DNA of 64,000 nt from Verrucomicrobiota bacterium JB022 (lineage in GTDB: Bacteria > Verrucomicrobiota > Verrucomicrobiia > Opitutales > Oceanipulchritudinaceae). This document shows positions 17,145-26,904 of this stretch, piece by piece. Below the pieces are notes generated by a model. It saw nothing but the letters and a program-made list of their open reading frames with translations. It was not told the DNA's origin and searched no databases. Every line of letters begins with the position of its first letter. Within the stretch, counting starts at the first letter, position 1. Position numbers and translations under genes: made by a program. The stretch lies in assembly GCA_030673845.1 (NCBI GenBank), contig JAUTCQ010000021.1:210647-274646 (forward strand), written 5' to 3'.

Positions 17145-18917
17145 TTAGGGGTTGAAAGGAGAGGCCGAAGCGGCTTGAAGGAGGCGTTCGGCACGCCGTT
17201 TCTCGGCGGCCGCTCCTTTGCGCAAGAGTAAGCCGATGGCCGCGACAAAGCCGGTGACGAAGAAGACACACAAGGCTTCCCATAGCTCGCTGATGCCGAG
17301 CAACAGCAGGCAGAGCAGGCCGCCCGCCACGAGACAGGTGTTACCCATGATAAAGAGCTGGTCGTAGTCTTTGGAAACCCCCACCTCTTTCATATAGTCG
17401 ACCGGAGTCGCCATCGTGCGGAAAAACGACTCGACCTGCGCCTTGTATTTCTCGCTGGAGTAACGATAGAAGGGGCGACAGGCCAGCACCGCCAGTCCAC
17501 AGGAGATGAGGATCCACATCGCCCGCTCCTGGATCGTCCAGCTTTCGCCGAAGAAGTGCGCATCGACCATCGACCAGATGGAGGGAATCAGGCAGACGAA
17601 AAAGATGAAGAAGAACGACCAACGGGGGAGCTTTTTCAGGTAAAGCGCGACCAGCAAGGGCAACGCGAGCGGCAGACCGATGACCGACTGCACCATGAGG
17701 TAGGCATCGAAGAGCCGGAACTCCTCCTGTTGGGAAAGCAACAGCGCATAGCTGACCAGCAGCAGCCCCAGGAGCACGGTAACCGTCTTGCAGAGGATGA
17801 GGTTGGCCTTGTCCGACAACGGTGGCAGGCGCATGGCTTCGCGCACCCTAGGGACGAGGTTGTTGGCGATAATCCCGGTCTGGCTGTTCAGGCCGGTGTC
17901 CATGCTGCTCATGGTGGCAGAAAACATGGCTGCGATCATCAAGCCCGTCATGCCAGAAGGCAGGAGCTTGGTGGCGAGGTAGGCGTAGGCGGCGTTGGAG
18001 GGGTTCTCCATGTCCAGCGCCATGATTTCGCCTTCATACAGGAAGCGGGCGACCATCGGGGGGATGAACCATGCCGCGGTGCCGATCATCATAAGGATGA
18101 GGGCCAGCAGCGAGCCCCTCCCCGCCTCCTTACCGTCCTTTGCCGCCAGGAACCGCTGCGCGCTCCCGTGCCCGACAAAGCCGATGAACTGCATCAGGAA
18201 AATCACGATGATCCATTCCCAAGTAAACTTGTTGTCGGGAAAAGCTCCGGGCTCCTTCGCCCAGGTGAAGTCTGCCGCAAAACGCGGGTCGTTGAAGTAA
18301 CCCAGAAACGCGCCGACTCCACCGATTTCCTTCAGGGCCAGGAAGGCGATCAGGAGGGTGATCGGGACCAGCACGAGGCCTTGCACGAAATCCGTCGCCA
18401 TGACGGCCCAACGTCCACCGCTGGTCGAATAGAAGACCACCACGGCCCCGATCGCCACGATGGTGGGCTCGAGCGGGAGCTGGAAGATCGAGCTGGTGAA
18501 TACAGCGAGAGCCCACAGCTGGATCGCCGCCGACAGGGGCAATGTAAGCAGCCCCGCATACACGGTGAACTGCTCCACGACGGTGCCATAGCGAGAGCGT
18601 ACGATATCGACAATCGTGTAGGCACGGGTATTGCGAAAGCGGGCACCTACCCACAGCCAGCATACGAAAAAGCCGCAGCAGTTTGCGAAGTAGATTGCCA
18701 GCATCGTCGGGCCGGCTTCAAACGCGGCCGATGAATTACCCGTGAAGGTAAACGCGCTGATGCCCGACATCAGCATACTGGTGCCGATGAGCCACCAGAC
18801 GCCCTGGGCGCCACCGCGGACGTAATCACTGAGGTTCTTGTTCTGCCGAGACAAGACTGCGCCCAGGATAATGAGCACTACGAAGTAAATGGCTAGAGTA
18901 GCATATTCCGCAATCAT
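17145..18917 (-). CDS. Sodium:solute symporter (SSS family)
   Basis: A 590-residue integral membrane protein of the SSS/SGLT family with about 13-14 helices. 'SMLMSGISAFTFTGNSSAAF' in the second segment and 'MFSATMSSMDTGLNSQTGII' in the eighth are typical sodium-site sequences. 'GSAQRFLAAKDGKEAGRGSL' is the conserved cytoplasmic loop. The C-terminal 60 residues are an additional two-helix part and basic tail. It should import a monosaccharide or uronic acid across the inner membrane with sodium. It lies within the minus-strand polysaccharide locus, after a 177-bp gap behind the propeller gene and directly before the pyruvyltransferase-like gene. Substrate inferred only from neighbours. Confidence 0.9.
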   Translation of the reverse strand: MIAEYATLAIYFVVLIILGAVLSRQNKNLSDYVRGGAQGVWWLIGTSMLMSGISAFTFTGNSSAAFEAGPTMLAIYFANCCGFFVCWLWVGARFRNTRAYTIVDIVRSRYGTVVEQFTVYAGLLTLPLSAAIQLWALAVFTSSIFQLPLEPTIVAIGAVVVFYSTSGGRWAVMATDFVQGLVLVPITLLIAFLALKEIGGVGAFLGYFNDPRFAADFTWAKEPGAFPDNKFTWEWIIVIFLMQFIGFVGHGSAQRFLAAKDGKEAGRGSLLALILMMIGTAAWFIPPMVARFLYEGEIMALDMENPSNAAYAYLATKLLPSGMTGLMIAAMFSATMSSMDTGLNSQTGIIANNLVPRVREAMRLPPLSDKANLILCKTVTVLLGLLLVSYALLLSQQEEFRLFDAYLMVQSVIGLPLALPLLVALYLKKLPRWSFFFIFFVCLIPSIWSMVDAHFFGESWTIQERAMWILISCGLAVLACRPFYRYSSEKYKAQVESFFRTMATPVDYMKEVGVSKDYDQLFIMGNTCLVAGGLLCLLLLGISELWEALCVFFVTGFVAAIGLLLRKGAAAEKRRAERLLQAASASPFNP

Positions 18918-18949
18918 GGGAGGGGGGAGTTGACCTTCTTAAAGCTGTC

Positions 18950-19009
18950 TGGAGCGCGGGCTGATCAGAGTGATATCACAATGCGACCAACGAATGAAGC
19001 CGCGCTCCA
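18950..19009 (-). other. Long-loop inverted repeat between propeller and symporter genes
   Basis: 'TGGAGCGCG' near 18950-18958 is complementary to 'CGCGCTCCA' ending at 19009, across about 40 bases. It lies in the 177-bp gap of the operon and could slow transcription or protect the upstream part of the mRNA. No T-run is seen. Confidence 0.35.
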
Positions 19010-19094
19010 TGGGGTTCTGAAAGTAGTATCTGAGTGCCGCCGCAAACGACGACTGATCAACAAGTCTCCCTGTAGATCAAGTGCGTCGAGCGCT

Positions 19095-20297
19095 TCAGGA
19101 ACCGAGGGGCAACTGGCTGATGTCGACCGCGTAGATTTGCCGACCGTCGCCTTCGTGAGTGGAGTCGATCAGGATGGTCCTGCCATCAGGAGTGGCCTTG
19201 GGATGAAGGTCGCAACGCCATTCGCCTGTGTATTCCGGGGCCGCCGGAAAGGCACCGAGCTCGATGCGACGGTCCTGACCCGGATGATACAGATAGAGCT
19301 CCTGCTTACGACCGCTCTGGTGGGCGTAGGTGTCGTTGAGGATCCAGTCGGCGTGCGGCGCGGGGAGGTAGGTATTGTGACCGTTCCGCGGCATCAGCCG
19401 ATGGCCCACGGGCTCCAGCTCTGCCGTGCGATCCCGGAACAGATAGAACCTCTCCGCCCCACCCTCGGGCTGGGTCCAGGCGCAGATGTGTTCGGGGTCG
19501 CGCCAGATGAAATGGGAAGTGTTGCCCGAAGGGTCGAGAATGTAGATATTCGAGCCGTCCCCATCCATCGTCACCATGCGGGTTTCGAAGCCCCCTGAGG
19601 CACGGGAGGCCCGTTCCCCCATCGTGCGACGCCAGCGATGGAGGAAGACCAACCGCTGACCATCCGGACTGATGAGGAGGTGATTGAAGTAGTTCCAGAA
19701 GCCTGCCAGCGACTCGCCCCGGTGTGGGATGAGGGCCAGATCACGGATCGAGACGAGCGTCGTTTTTTGGCCCGTATCAAGATCCAGACGATAGATGCCC
19801 GTATCGTCCGGCGTGCGGTTGGACTCATTGGGGTCTGGCAGACCAGCATAGCCGTAGCCCGGGCGCATGTTCTGGATGCGCCGGAAATCCGTGCCGACGC
19901 CAAAGCGCCCGTCGGGGCTCAGGCAATAGATGGCGTCGTCGAGCACGCGTTCGGCTCCCGTCTGGAGGTTGAGGATCCGAGTGGCGTGGTGGTCGCCTAC
20001 GCGGTCGTTCCAGACGATCTCGTGCGGATGCCCCGGCCTGAATTGGAGCATGCAGCCCTGCTGCCAACCCCAGGACCGGCTCTCGCCCAGCGATACCCAC
20101 TGGTTTCCAATTTGGCGGTCGATCAGGCCAACCTCAATCACATCGTCGGCCGTAGGAGAACGATGTTCGAAACCGACCTTCATCCCCAGGACGAAACGGC
20201 CCGCAGGGTCGGTCTGAAGTTTGTCGTAATAGCCAAACCAGTGATAGCCAGGGCCCGTCGTGAGCTTCTGGACCGGCGGAAAAGCGGCGTCTCTCAT
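19095..20297 (-). CDS. TolB-like propeller protein, possibly oligogalacturonate-lyase-like
   Basis: A 400-residue propeller protein: 'GYHWFGYYDKLQTDPAGRF', 'MLQFRPGHPHEIVWND', 'AIYCLSPDGRFG', 'HLLISPDGQRLVFLHRW', 'CDLHPKATPDGRTILID'. The repeated 'SPDG' blade turns and His-rich central face resemble the oligogalacturonide lyase (PL22)/WD40-like TolB group, but I cannot confirm the manganese-binding histidines. No signal peptide is seen, which fits a cytoplasmic enzyme on short oligosaccharides. The ATG overlaps the stop of the GH2 gene (ATGA, 20294-20297), so the two are translated together. It might instead be a non-catalytic propeller. Confidence 0.65.
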   Translation of the reverse strand: MRDAAFPPVQKLTTGPGYHWFGYYDKLQTDPAGRFVLGMKVGFEHRSPTADDVIEVGLIDRQIGNQWVSLGESRSWGWQQGCMLQFRPGHPHEIVWNDRVGDHHATRILNLQTGAERVLDDAIYCLSPDGRFGVGTDFRRIQNMRPGYGYAGLPDPNESNRTPDDTGIYRLDLDTGQKTTLVSIRDLALIPHRGESLAGFWNYFNHLLISPDGQRLVFLHRWRRTMGERASRASGGFETRMVTMDGDGSNIYILDPSGNTSHFIWRDPEHICAWTQPEGGAERFYLFRDRTAELEPVGHRLMPRNGHNTYLPAPHADWILNDTYAHQSGRKQELYLYHPGQDRRIELGAFPAAPEYTGEWRCDLHPKATPDGRTILIDSTHEGDGRQIYAVDISQLPLGS

Positions 20298-22027
20298 CGG
20301 GCAGCGCGGAAGAGTTGCTGGACGACTTCAAATGCCAGCTTGGGCCGGCGGTATTCGTCGACCACCCCCTTGTTGTTCATCGTGCGCGGGCGCTTCATGG
20401 CCCAGGCCTCATCGACGCGCACATCGCAGAATTGCCAGATGAAGGCGCCGCATAGCCGGGGATGGTTCAGGTACGTTTCGAGGCAATCGCGCAAGGCATC
20501 CGCCTGCCGTTCTTCGCTCCATTTCGGGCGGCCCAAGGGAGCGCGATAGCCCGGCAGGGCACCGGCGCCGAACTCGCTCACGATGTAAGGCTTGCCCGCC
20601 ATCTTCGGCTCCCACTTTTCCAACTCGCGTCGCAGCCCCTCGGCCGCACCACAGGTGTCGTACCATGTGTGGTAATGGTTCCAGGAGCAGACATCGGGCA
20701 AGTCCTGGCAAATATCGACGGCGGTCTGCCGCGCGTCGCCTTGATGGCAGGAGGCGTAAGTCGTCGGTCGCGAAGGGTCGAGCGCCTTGATCTGCTCGAA
20801 TTGCTCCTGATAGCAGGAGCGCCCGTAATCGCTGTAGCTGTCGCACTCATTCAGGATCCCCCAGAGCACGATTGAGGGGTGGTTGTGGTGCTCCAGCACC
20901 ATCTCTTCGTTGCAAGTGCGGCATTGCTCCCGGAATTTCGGGTGTGCCATCGGATGGGAATCCATCAAGGGCAGGACGCCCTGCGGGTAAAGGCCGCGCG
21001 CATGGTTTTCTTCCCACACCATCAGGCCCAACTCGTCGCAGAGGTCGAGGAAACGCTCGTCGTTGGGGTAGTGACTGGTGCGGATGGCGTTGGCACCCAT
21101 CACGCGGCACAGCTCGAGGTCTTTGCGCATGATCTCCACCGGAAGCGCGCAACCATAGTCGGGATGGTCTTCGTGGCGGTTGAATCCCATCAGGAACACG
21201 GGCTTTCCGTTTACCAACAGGCGCGCGCCGTCGATGGTCACGGTGCGAAAGCCTACGCGGTCGATCCAGTCGTCCGCCCCTTCGGAACTTTCGAATCGTG
21301 CGCGCAAAAGATGCAGCGTCGGCGACTCGGAGGACCATTCCTCAACTCCGGAAAAGCGGAGCGTGCCGGTAAGCAGCGCCTCGCAAGCGGCAACTTCCGC
21401 CTGCGGCACGGTCCAGGTCTCGCCCGCCACCTCAACGGAAAGCCGGCCGGTGCAGAGCTGGCCGCTCAGATTGACGAGGCAGGCTTCCAGATCCGCGACC
21501 CACTGGCCCTGCTCCTGGCGCGGAGTAAAGCGAACCCGACGAATGTAGACGGCAGTCTCGAGCAACTGCAGCTCCACCGGGCGGCTGATCCCACCGTAGG
21601 TATAGTAATCGTTCGGGATGTGCAGGGCGGAGGCTTCACCAAATTCGTTCGTGATCCAAACGGTCAACTCGTGGCGGCCTGCGGACAGCGAGGGCAGATC
21701 GATCGCGAAGGGGGTATAAGCGTTGTGGTGCGCGCCTACTTCCTTGCCATCGAGGTAGACCACGCAGGTGTGGCTTACGCCCTTAAAGACAAACCGCGCA
21801 GGGCCGCTGCGGTCGGTCTCAAAAACAGTTTTTGCGACGGCCTGACCACGGTAGTTGATCCATTCGGGCAGGGACTCCCAGACGCCGGGAACGGCGATCC
21901 CCACCTCGCGGACTTCTCCAGGAGCGAGGGCGTCCAGAGTGGTCCCGGCGACGGGGAATTGATAAGTCCACCTGCCGTCCAGCGACTGGACCTTACGCAT
22001 GCGGTGTTGAGAAAATAGTCGAGTCAT
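20294..22027 (-). CDS. Beta-galactosidase/beta-glucuronidase-type glycoside hydrolase (GH2)
   Basis: The start at 22027 ('MTRLFSQHRMRKVQSLDG') gives 577 residues, the usual length of short GH2 enzymes. Domains in order: jelly-roll 'SLDGRWTYQF' to about 170, an immunoglobulin-like sandwich to about 260, then the barrel, with 'FLMGFNRHEDHPDYG' opening it. 'WGILNECDS' carries the acid/base Glu394 and 'YIVSEFGAGA' the nucleophile Glu485, so it should be active. Its opening and length are closest to beta-glucuronidases. No signal peptide is predicted from this start; 37 further codons upstream look non-coding. It cleaves beta-linked galactose or glucuronate from oligosaccharides made by the locus. 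The next gene overlaps its stop. Confidence 0.9.
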   Translation of the reverse strand: MTRLFSQHRMRKVQSLDGRWTYQFPVAGTTLDALAPGEVREVGIAVPGVWESLPEWINYRGQAVAKTVFETDRSGPARFVFKGVSHTCVVYLDGKEVGAHHNAYTPFAIDLPSLSAGRHELTVWITNEFGEASALHIPNDYYTYGGISRPVELQLLETAVYIRRVRFTPRQEQGQWVADLEACLVNLSGQLCTGRLSVEVAGETWTVPQAEVAACEALLTGTLRFSGVEEWSSESPTLHLLRARFESSEGADDWIDRVGFRTVTIDGARLLVNGKPVFLMGFNRHEDHPDYGCALPVEIMRKDLELCRVMGANAIRTSHYPNDERFLDLCDELGLMVWEENHARGLYPQGVLPLMDSHPMAHPKFREQCRTCNEEMVLEHHNHPSIVLWGILNECDSYSDYGRSCYQEQFEQIKALDPSRPTTYASCHQGDARQTAVDICQDLPDVCSWNHYHTWYDTCGAAEGLRRELEKWEPKMAGKPYIVSEFGAGALPGYRAPLGRPKWSEERQADALRDCLETYLNHPRLCGAFIWQFCDVRVDEAWAMKRPRTMNNKGVVDEYRRPKLAFEVVQQLFRAAR

Positions 22028-22108
22028 AAACAAAGAAACCAACGTTCTCTTGACGAGAATGGGTGGCACAAATCTCTCCAGAAATACTAGAAGTAGCCGT
22101 CTCAAGAA

Positions 22109-22146
22109 GGGGGCCGAGGCGCTTGTGATGCACGCCAACGGCCCCC
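22109..22146 (-). terminator. Strong hairpin between the secreted-protein gene and the GH2 gene
   Basis: 'GGGGGCCG' (22109-22116) pairs with 'CGGCCCCC' (22139-22146), with an inner 'GGCG/CGCC' pair. No clear T-run follows on the minus strand, so partial termination or mRNA protection behind the highly expressed receptor genes is the likely role. A smaller 'CGGAGC/GCTCCG' hairpin at 22157-22176 lies next to it. Confidence 0.5.
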
Positions 22147-22202
22147 AATATAAGGGCGGAGCGTTCAGGGGCTCCGGTCTGGTCTGTGGTCGAAAGTGAC
22201 GC

Positions 22203-23171
22203 TTAGCGAGTCACCCACGTCCAGGCACCCGTCTCCTGGACAAAGTTCTCGGGCAGGTAAACCCACTTGTTCAGGCGGTAAGACCACACCCAGTCGCCGT
22301 CGATATAGAGCCACTGCATGAAGTCGCCGGTGTCGACATTGCCATCGCCGTCGATCGTCCATCCCGCCCAGGTATTTGCGCTCGCACAGTCTTCACCCGG
22401 AGCACAGAGAACTTCTCCAGAAGCCAGGTAGAGATCATCGAGGAAGAGAAAATCGGTGCCGTAATAGCCTTGGGCGGTATCGCCGGAGCCGATTACGACC
22501 GTTGCCGTCGTCATGGGCGCGTCGGTGGCCCCGCCGCGGAACAAAAAGTCGGTGGCACTGGTCGTGCCATCGGTTTTATCGAACACGATCTCCGTTACCT
22601 CAGTGTGCTGGCCTCCGCGGATGTAGCACCGGGAGAGGTCGTTTGCATTGTCTACCACCAGCCAGACTTCGTACCAGACGCCGGTCTGGCTCACATGGTT
22701 GGTCGTGTAGTAGTTGCCAGAATCGCGGACTTCGAAGCTACCGTCCCGAATCGCGCCTGGGAGGCGCAGCATGGACTTGTAGGCACCCCAGCCGGTCACT
22801 TCCGCACCCGGTGTCGAGTGAACGCCAATCGAGCAACTGACATCGAGGCCGGACATGTAGTAACGGAAATACAGAGTGCCGGTCTCGCCGTCGGCGATGG
22901 GCTCGGGGAGCGACCAGGATACGTTGATGTTGTTATTGATCGTCGCTCCGGCCCACGGATAGAGGACATCGTTGGAGGCGCTGGACGGGTCGTCGACCAC
23001 GTAGACGTCTCCGTCGGGGTCACCCGGTTTTTGGGTGACGACCATCGAGGCGCTGGTCTCGCCGTCATCGAAGGTGTCGATTTTAACCCATTGGCCGTGA
23101 AGACTGGAAGCGGCCAGAACAAGGGCTGCCAGGCAAGATGCTTTGGAGGGAGTTCGGTAGCTCATACGCAT
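22203..23171 (-). CDS. Secreted glycan-associated protein with Trp-rich C-terminal domain
   Basis: A 322-residue exported protein: signal peptide 1-26 ending 'LHGQW', then a beta-sandwich of about 220 residues ('KIDTFDDGETSASMVV', 'GTLYFRYYMSGLDVS', 'TGVWYEVWLVVDNAND') like concanavalin-type carbohydrate-binding domains. The last 50 residues hold a Trp/Tyr-rich unit 'FMQWLYIDGDWVWSYRLNKW' ending 'GAWTWVTR'. The same kind of unit occurs in the large protein at 30746-34432 and is a common surface module in this phylum. It follows the TonB receptor gene after 24 bp, so it may be the surface partner of the receptor. Function inferred. Confidence 0.65.
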   Translation of the reverse strand: MRMSYRTPSKASCLAALVLAASSLHGQWVKIDTFDDGETSASMVVTQKPGDPDGDVYVVDDPSSASNDVLYPWAGATINNNINVSWSLPEPIADGETGTLYFRYYMSGLDVSCSIGVHSTPGAEVTGWGAYKSMLRLPGAIRDGSFEVRDSGNYYTTNHVSQTGVWYEVWLVVDNANDLSRCYIRGGQHTEVTEIVFDKTDGTTSATDFLFRGGATDAPMTTATVVIGSGDTAQGYYGTDFLFLDDLYLASGEVLCAPGEDCASANTWAGWTIDGDGNVDTGDFMQWLYIDGDWVWSYRLNKWVYLPENFVQETGAWTWVTR

Positions 23172-23195
23172 AAGGGAGGAGTTGTTTGGAGTGAG

Positions 23196-26100
23196 TTAGA
23201 AATTGATCCCGGCGCGGATGCGGAACGTGCGGGGGGAGTGGTAGACTTCTGTCCGGCGCTGGGCGACGGCAGCGCCGTTGCCGTCGTAGTAGGTAATCGT
23301 GTTGAGGGAATGGTCGTCATCCAGCAGGTTGTAGACGTTAAACTGGATGAAATAACCGACACGCTGCGTTTTCCAGCGGTAGCCGATCCGGAAGTCCATC
23401 GTGTAGCGCTCTTTGGTCTCGGGCGTCATGTAGAGGTTCTCCGCCAGGTCGGTCCCCCCAATGGCGACCGCCGTTTGCGCCGGGCCGGTGTAGCGAACGC
23501 CCAGGCCTGCCGAAAGGCCGTCGAGCGGGCCCTCGTCAAACGCGTAGTTCGTCCAGATGTTCGCGACCTCGGTGGGGCCAAAGTAGAGGCTTACGCCGTC
23601 GATCCCGCCACCCGAGAGCATCTGGTTGGGCAACGGCCGTCCGTTTTCATCGGTCTCGAAGTTCTCGCGGCCGATAATGCGGACCCAGGCGTCGTATTCG
23701 GTGGTGTAGTTCGTGCCGTCCGCGGTCAGGGTGGGTGCGAGCACCAGGGGGCCGTCCACCTCGCGCTTCACGTGACTGAAGGTAAACAGGATCTGCCAAT
23801 TCTCCGTGGGGCTGAAGATGATTTGCCCATCGATGCCAGTGCCCTTTTCGGCGAAGAGGACGTTGGCACCTTGGCTGTTACTCGGGTTGTTGTTGACGGT
23901 ATCTTCCGTGCCGCCCGAGTAATAGATGGGCACAAATTCCGTCTGCCCCCGATCGTTGAAAGCCGCCTCCATCGCACTCACGAGAATCTGCTGGAAGTCG
24001 GGGTTGGGGTGATTGGGATCCTTCAGCGCATCATACGAGATATTGACGAAATTGCGGCTGACGGCGACTTCGCGAGCGTTTGTCACCACGCGCTGATGCT
24101 CGGCAAAAGCGATACCATATTCGGAGTTTTCGACATAAGTACCGTCGCGGGAAACAGCCCCCACCCTGCCGTCAAAGAGTTCAGGATGCGACGCGGCAAA
24201 GCCAGCGGCTTCGATCGCGGCGTCCAGATAGCTGGCGTCGATCTCGTAGGAGATGGGGAGCGAGGGGTCGAAGCGGCCGGAAGCGGATTGCGGCTCGTTG
24301 GCCCCACCCACCCACCGTGAGGGGTTGGGTGCATCGCTCCAATACCACACCGCGTTCTCGCGCTCGATCTGGAAGGCGGAGAGGGTGCCGGAGATCTTGC
24401 CATCCCACAGGTCGAACTTGAGCCCGATCTCGTAGCTCTGCGTCGTCTCGGCACCGATCGGCTGATCCAACCCGTCGCGCAGGCCCGAGTTGGGGAACAC
24501 GCCCTCTGCGGTCAATAGATAGAGCGACAGGTCTTCCGTGAGGCGGTAGCTGAGGGCGGCCGTTGCCGTGTCGATGGAAACACTCTCGGGGCGGCCATTT
24601 TCGTCGACAAAATTGTATTCTTGCGTGCCGTTGGGGTTGTCGCGTCGATACTGCGCGTATTCCTCGGCGATGAGCTGGTTCAGCGTCTTGCCGCCCGAGT
24701 TGTTGATCACGATATCATCGAGAGCAGGGATGGGCGTAAATTCTTCGGTGCCGTAGCCCAAGGTGTAGGGCAGGATCTGGTTGTCCCCTTGGCCCCTCCC
24801 TTGCACTCCGCCCCGCAGTTCCAGCAGAAAGGGGTCTTGCCGCGGGTTGACGTCACGGATGCGCAGCTGCTCCCGTTCCTTGACTTGATAGCGATCGTTG
24901 CGAGCACCGAGGATCAGGTTGAGCTTCCCGTCGAGCAATTCTCCCTGGTAGATGGCATTGTGGCCCAGATACCACAGATCCGCCTCCATGTAGCCGGATC
25001 GCACAAAGCTGCGGGGTGCCACGCGCTTCCCGGTCGCCTCATCGGTGTAGCCGAGCTGCGTCGGGTTGTAGCGATTGTCGCCGAGGATGGCGACATTCTC
25101 CCCTTGGTAGCGCAAGGGCGAGAAGTCGAAGATGCCGCGAATCTGGTAAGGGTCGTTTTCCTCGTCGTATTTGGAGTAGGCAGCTGAACCGGCGAGGCTC
25201 GAACCGGCGCCACCCGGCGTGTCGATAAAGCTCACGGTATCGGAGATTTCCTGCCGTCCGATGGTAAAGGTGTGGCGCTCTCCGCCCAGCCATTCCGTCT
25301 CCAGGAGATAGGAGGCCTTGAGCGCGTATTGCCAGGTTTCAGCTTCCGAAGGGTTCTCGTACCAGAAGTAGCGCACGAATTTCCAGTCATCCTGAAGCTG
25401 CCCGGTCGTCCCCACTTCACGCGGATTCGGCACTCGGAAGAGTTCTGCCACTCCACCGTCGGCCGAGGTGGCGCCGGTGGCCGGGATCGCTTCCAGCTCG
25501 GGGTTCATGGCCCAGTTCTTTGACTGCGGCGTCAGCTCCGGTTCGCCCCGGGTGATGGACTTGAGGGCCACTTCAAAGCGCTCCACATCCTGATGGGAAT
25601 AGTTGAAGCTGGCGCGGATCGTGAGGTTTTCGACCGGCTCAATGTCGAAGATCGAAACGAAGCTCCATTCATCCCGCTCGTAATAAGTGTCGGGGCCAGA
25701 CAAGCGGAACGAGCGGTCGAGGTGGCCGTATTCCGGGGTCGCACCCGGCTTCGGGATATGGGTGCCCTGCTCATCCTGATTGTCGAAGGTCCAGGCCCAG
25801 TTGTAGCGCTCGTTGTATTCGTTGCGGAACTCCGACCAGGAGCCCGCGAGGGGGAAGCTGTCGTAGAGCGACTGTGCGCCGATGCCTTCGCGGCGGAAGT
25901 TGCCATACTGGACCTCCGTGAAGAGCTTTGAGCGCTTGAAGGGATACCATTCAAGCTGAGCCACCGCATAGCGTTTTTCATCGCTGCGGAAGTCCGTCCA
26001 GTCGTCGCGCGTTTCATAGGAGCCAGCCAGGCGGAAGTTGAGCCCGCGTTCACCGCGGATGAGCGGGCCGGTGACATCAAGCGTGCTGCGGCTAAGGTCG

Positions 26101-26780
26101 TAGCTGCCAGTGGTGTAGGTCACTTCCCCGCGGTATTCGCTCATGGGCCGCTTCGGCAGCTGATTGACGATGCCCGAGAGGACGTTGATCCCGTAGAGCA
26201 AGGAGGCTGGGCCTCGCACAATTTCCAGGCGCTGGATGTTTACCGAGTCACTCAGACTGCCGAGCACTACGCCATAGGCCGGCACGATCGAGCCGACGCG
26301 GAAGCCCAGCCGCTGCTGGTTGGGCACGTCGTAGCCACGAATGTTGACGGTGTTGGCAAAAGGATCGTTGGTGCTCGCCGAAGAAGACGGGGACCGGTCG
26401 GAGATGGTCGAATTGTTCGCACCGGGCGAGTTTCCTTCCGAGCCGGCACCGCTCTGGAACGTCTCCTGTTGGATCCCGGCCGAATAGCGCAAGGCTTCTT
26501 CGATATTGGTCGCACCAATGTCGGTGATCAGATCCTCGTTGACGACTTCGACCGGCACCGGCAGATCGCGGATGGCCATGTTCAAGCTGGTCGCAGAAAC
26601 CGAGTTGGCCGAGTAGTAGCCGCGGTCTTCAGAGGCGGTGACTTCGAAAGCCGGCAGGTAGACCACCTCGTCATCTGCGTTGGCGGGCGGGGCTTCCTGG
26701 GCGGCGAGGCTGACGGAAGAAAATGCGAGCAGCGGAACCAGATACGTCCGCCCCCTGCGGGGTAGTTTATGAGTGCACAT
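23196..26780 (-). CDS. TonB-dependent outer-membrane receptor
   Basis: A 1194-residue receptor: signal peptide 1-27, N-terminal 'VVYLPAFEVTASEDRGY' at about 40-56 (typical of Verrucomicrobiota receptors), plug domain about 60-210 ('DLPVPVEVVNEDLITDIGA', 'RLEIVRGPASLLYGINVLSG'), then a 22-strand barrel ending 'RTFRIRAGINF' with the C-terminal aromatic residue needed for outer-membrane insertion. It takes up oligosaccharides or chelates using the TonB-ExbBD system, which is not in this window. It is the first gene of the minus-strand locus and is transcribed away from a LacI regulator, which likely controls it. No SusD partner is present, as is usual in this phylum. Confidence 0.92.
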   Translation of the reverse strand: MCTHKLPRRGRTYLVPLLAFSSVSLAAQEAPPANADDEVVYLPAFEVTASEDRGYYSANSVSATSLNMAIRDLPVPVEVVNEDLITDIGATNIEEALRYSAGIQQETFQSGAGSEGNSPGANNSTISDRSPSSSASTNDPFANTVNIRGYDVPNQQRLGFRVGSIVPAYGVVLGSLSDSVNIQRLEIVRGPASLLYGINVLSGIVNQLPKRPMSEYRGEVTYTTGSYDLSRSTLDVTGPLIRGERGLNFRLAGSYETRDDWTDFRSDEKRYAVAQLEWYPFKRSKLFTEVQYGNFRREGIGAQSLYDSFPLAGSWSEFRNEYNERYNWAWTFDNQDEQGTHIPKPGATPEYGHLDRSFRLSGPDTYYERDEWSFVSIFDIEPVENLTIRASFNYSHQDVERFEVALKSITRGEPELTPQSKNWAMNPELEAIPATGATSADGGVAELFRVPNPREVGTTGQLQDDWKFVRYFWYENPSEAETWQYALKASYLLETEWLGGERHTFTIGRQEISDTVSFIDTPGGAGSSLAGSAAYSKYDEENDPYQIRGIFDFSPLRYQGENVAILGDNRYNPTQLGYTDEATGKRVAPRSFVRSGYMEADLWYLGHNAIYQGELLDGKLNLILGARNDRYQVKEREQLRIRDVNPRQDPFLLELRGGVQGRGQGDNQILPYTLGYGTEEFTPIPALDDIVINNSGGKTLNQLIAEEYAQYRRDNPNGTQEYNFVDENGRPESVSIDTATAALSYRLTEDLSLYLLTAEGVFPNSGLRDGLDQPIGAETTQSYEIGLKFDLWDGKISGTLSAFQIERENAVWYWSDAPNPSRWVGGANEPQSASGRFDPSLPISYEIDASYLDAAIEAAGFAASHPELFDGRVGAVSRDGTYVENSEYGIAFAEHQRVVTNAREVAVSRNFVNISYDALKDPNHPNPDFQQILVSAMEAAFNDRGQTEFVPIYYSGGTEDTVNNNPSNSQGANVLFAEKGTGIDGQIIFSPTENWQILFTFSHVKREVDGPLVLAPTLTADGTNYTTEYDAWVRIIGRENFETDENGRPLPNQMLSGGGIDGVSLYFGPTEVANIWTNYAFDEGPLDGLSAGLGVRYTGPAQTAVAIGGTDLAENLYMTPETKERYTMDFRIGYRWKTQRVGYFIQFNVYNLLDDDHSLNTITYYDGNGAAVAQRRTEVYHSPRTFRIRAGINF

Positions 26781-26904
26781 TACGTTGGGGAACTTTGGGG
26801 CTAAACCGAGGCGTGATTCAGAGTAGTAATCGAGACGCTAAAGACGACCCCCGCATCGCTCAAAATGTTCTGGAGTCTCTCCGTAGACTTGGTACGCTTT
26901 TTAT
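26781..26904. promoter_or_regulatory. Divergent promoter region between TonB receptor and LacI regulator
   Basis: This 124-bp gap must hold both promoters and probably the operator of the LacI-type regulator, because the two genes start at its ends. No clean CG-centred palindrome can be fixed by eye; the stretch around 26826-26842 ('AGTAATCGAGACGCTAAAG') is the best place to look. Confidence 0.45.

Noticed and set aside
22470..24320. 616-codon open frame on the plus strand
   Set aside because: It is antisense to the secreted protein and TonB receptor genes, whose minus-strand products have clear families; the plus frame has biased composition only.
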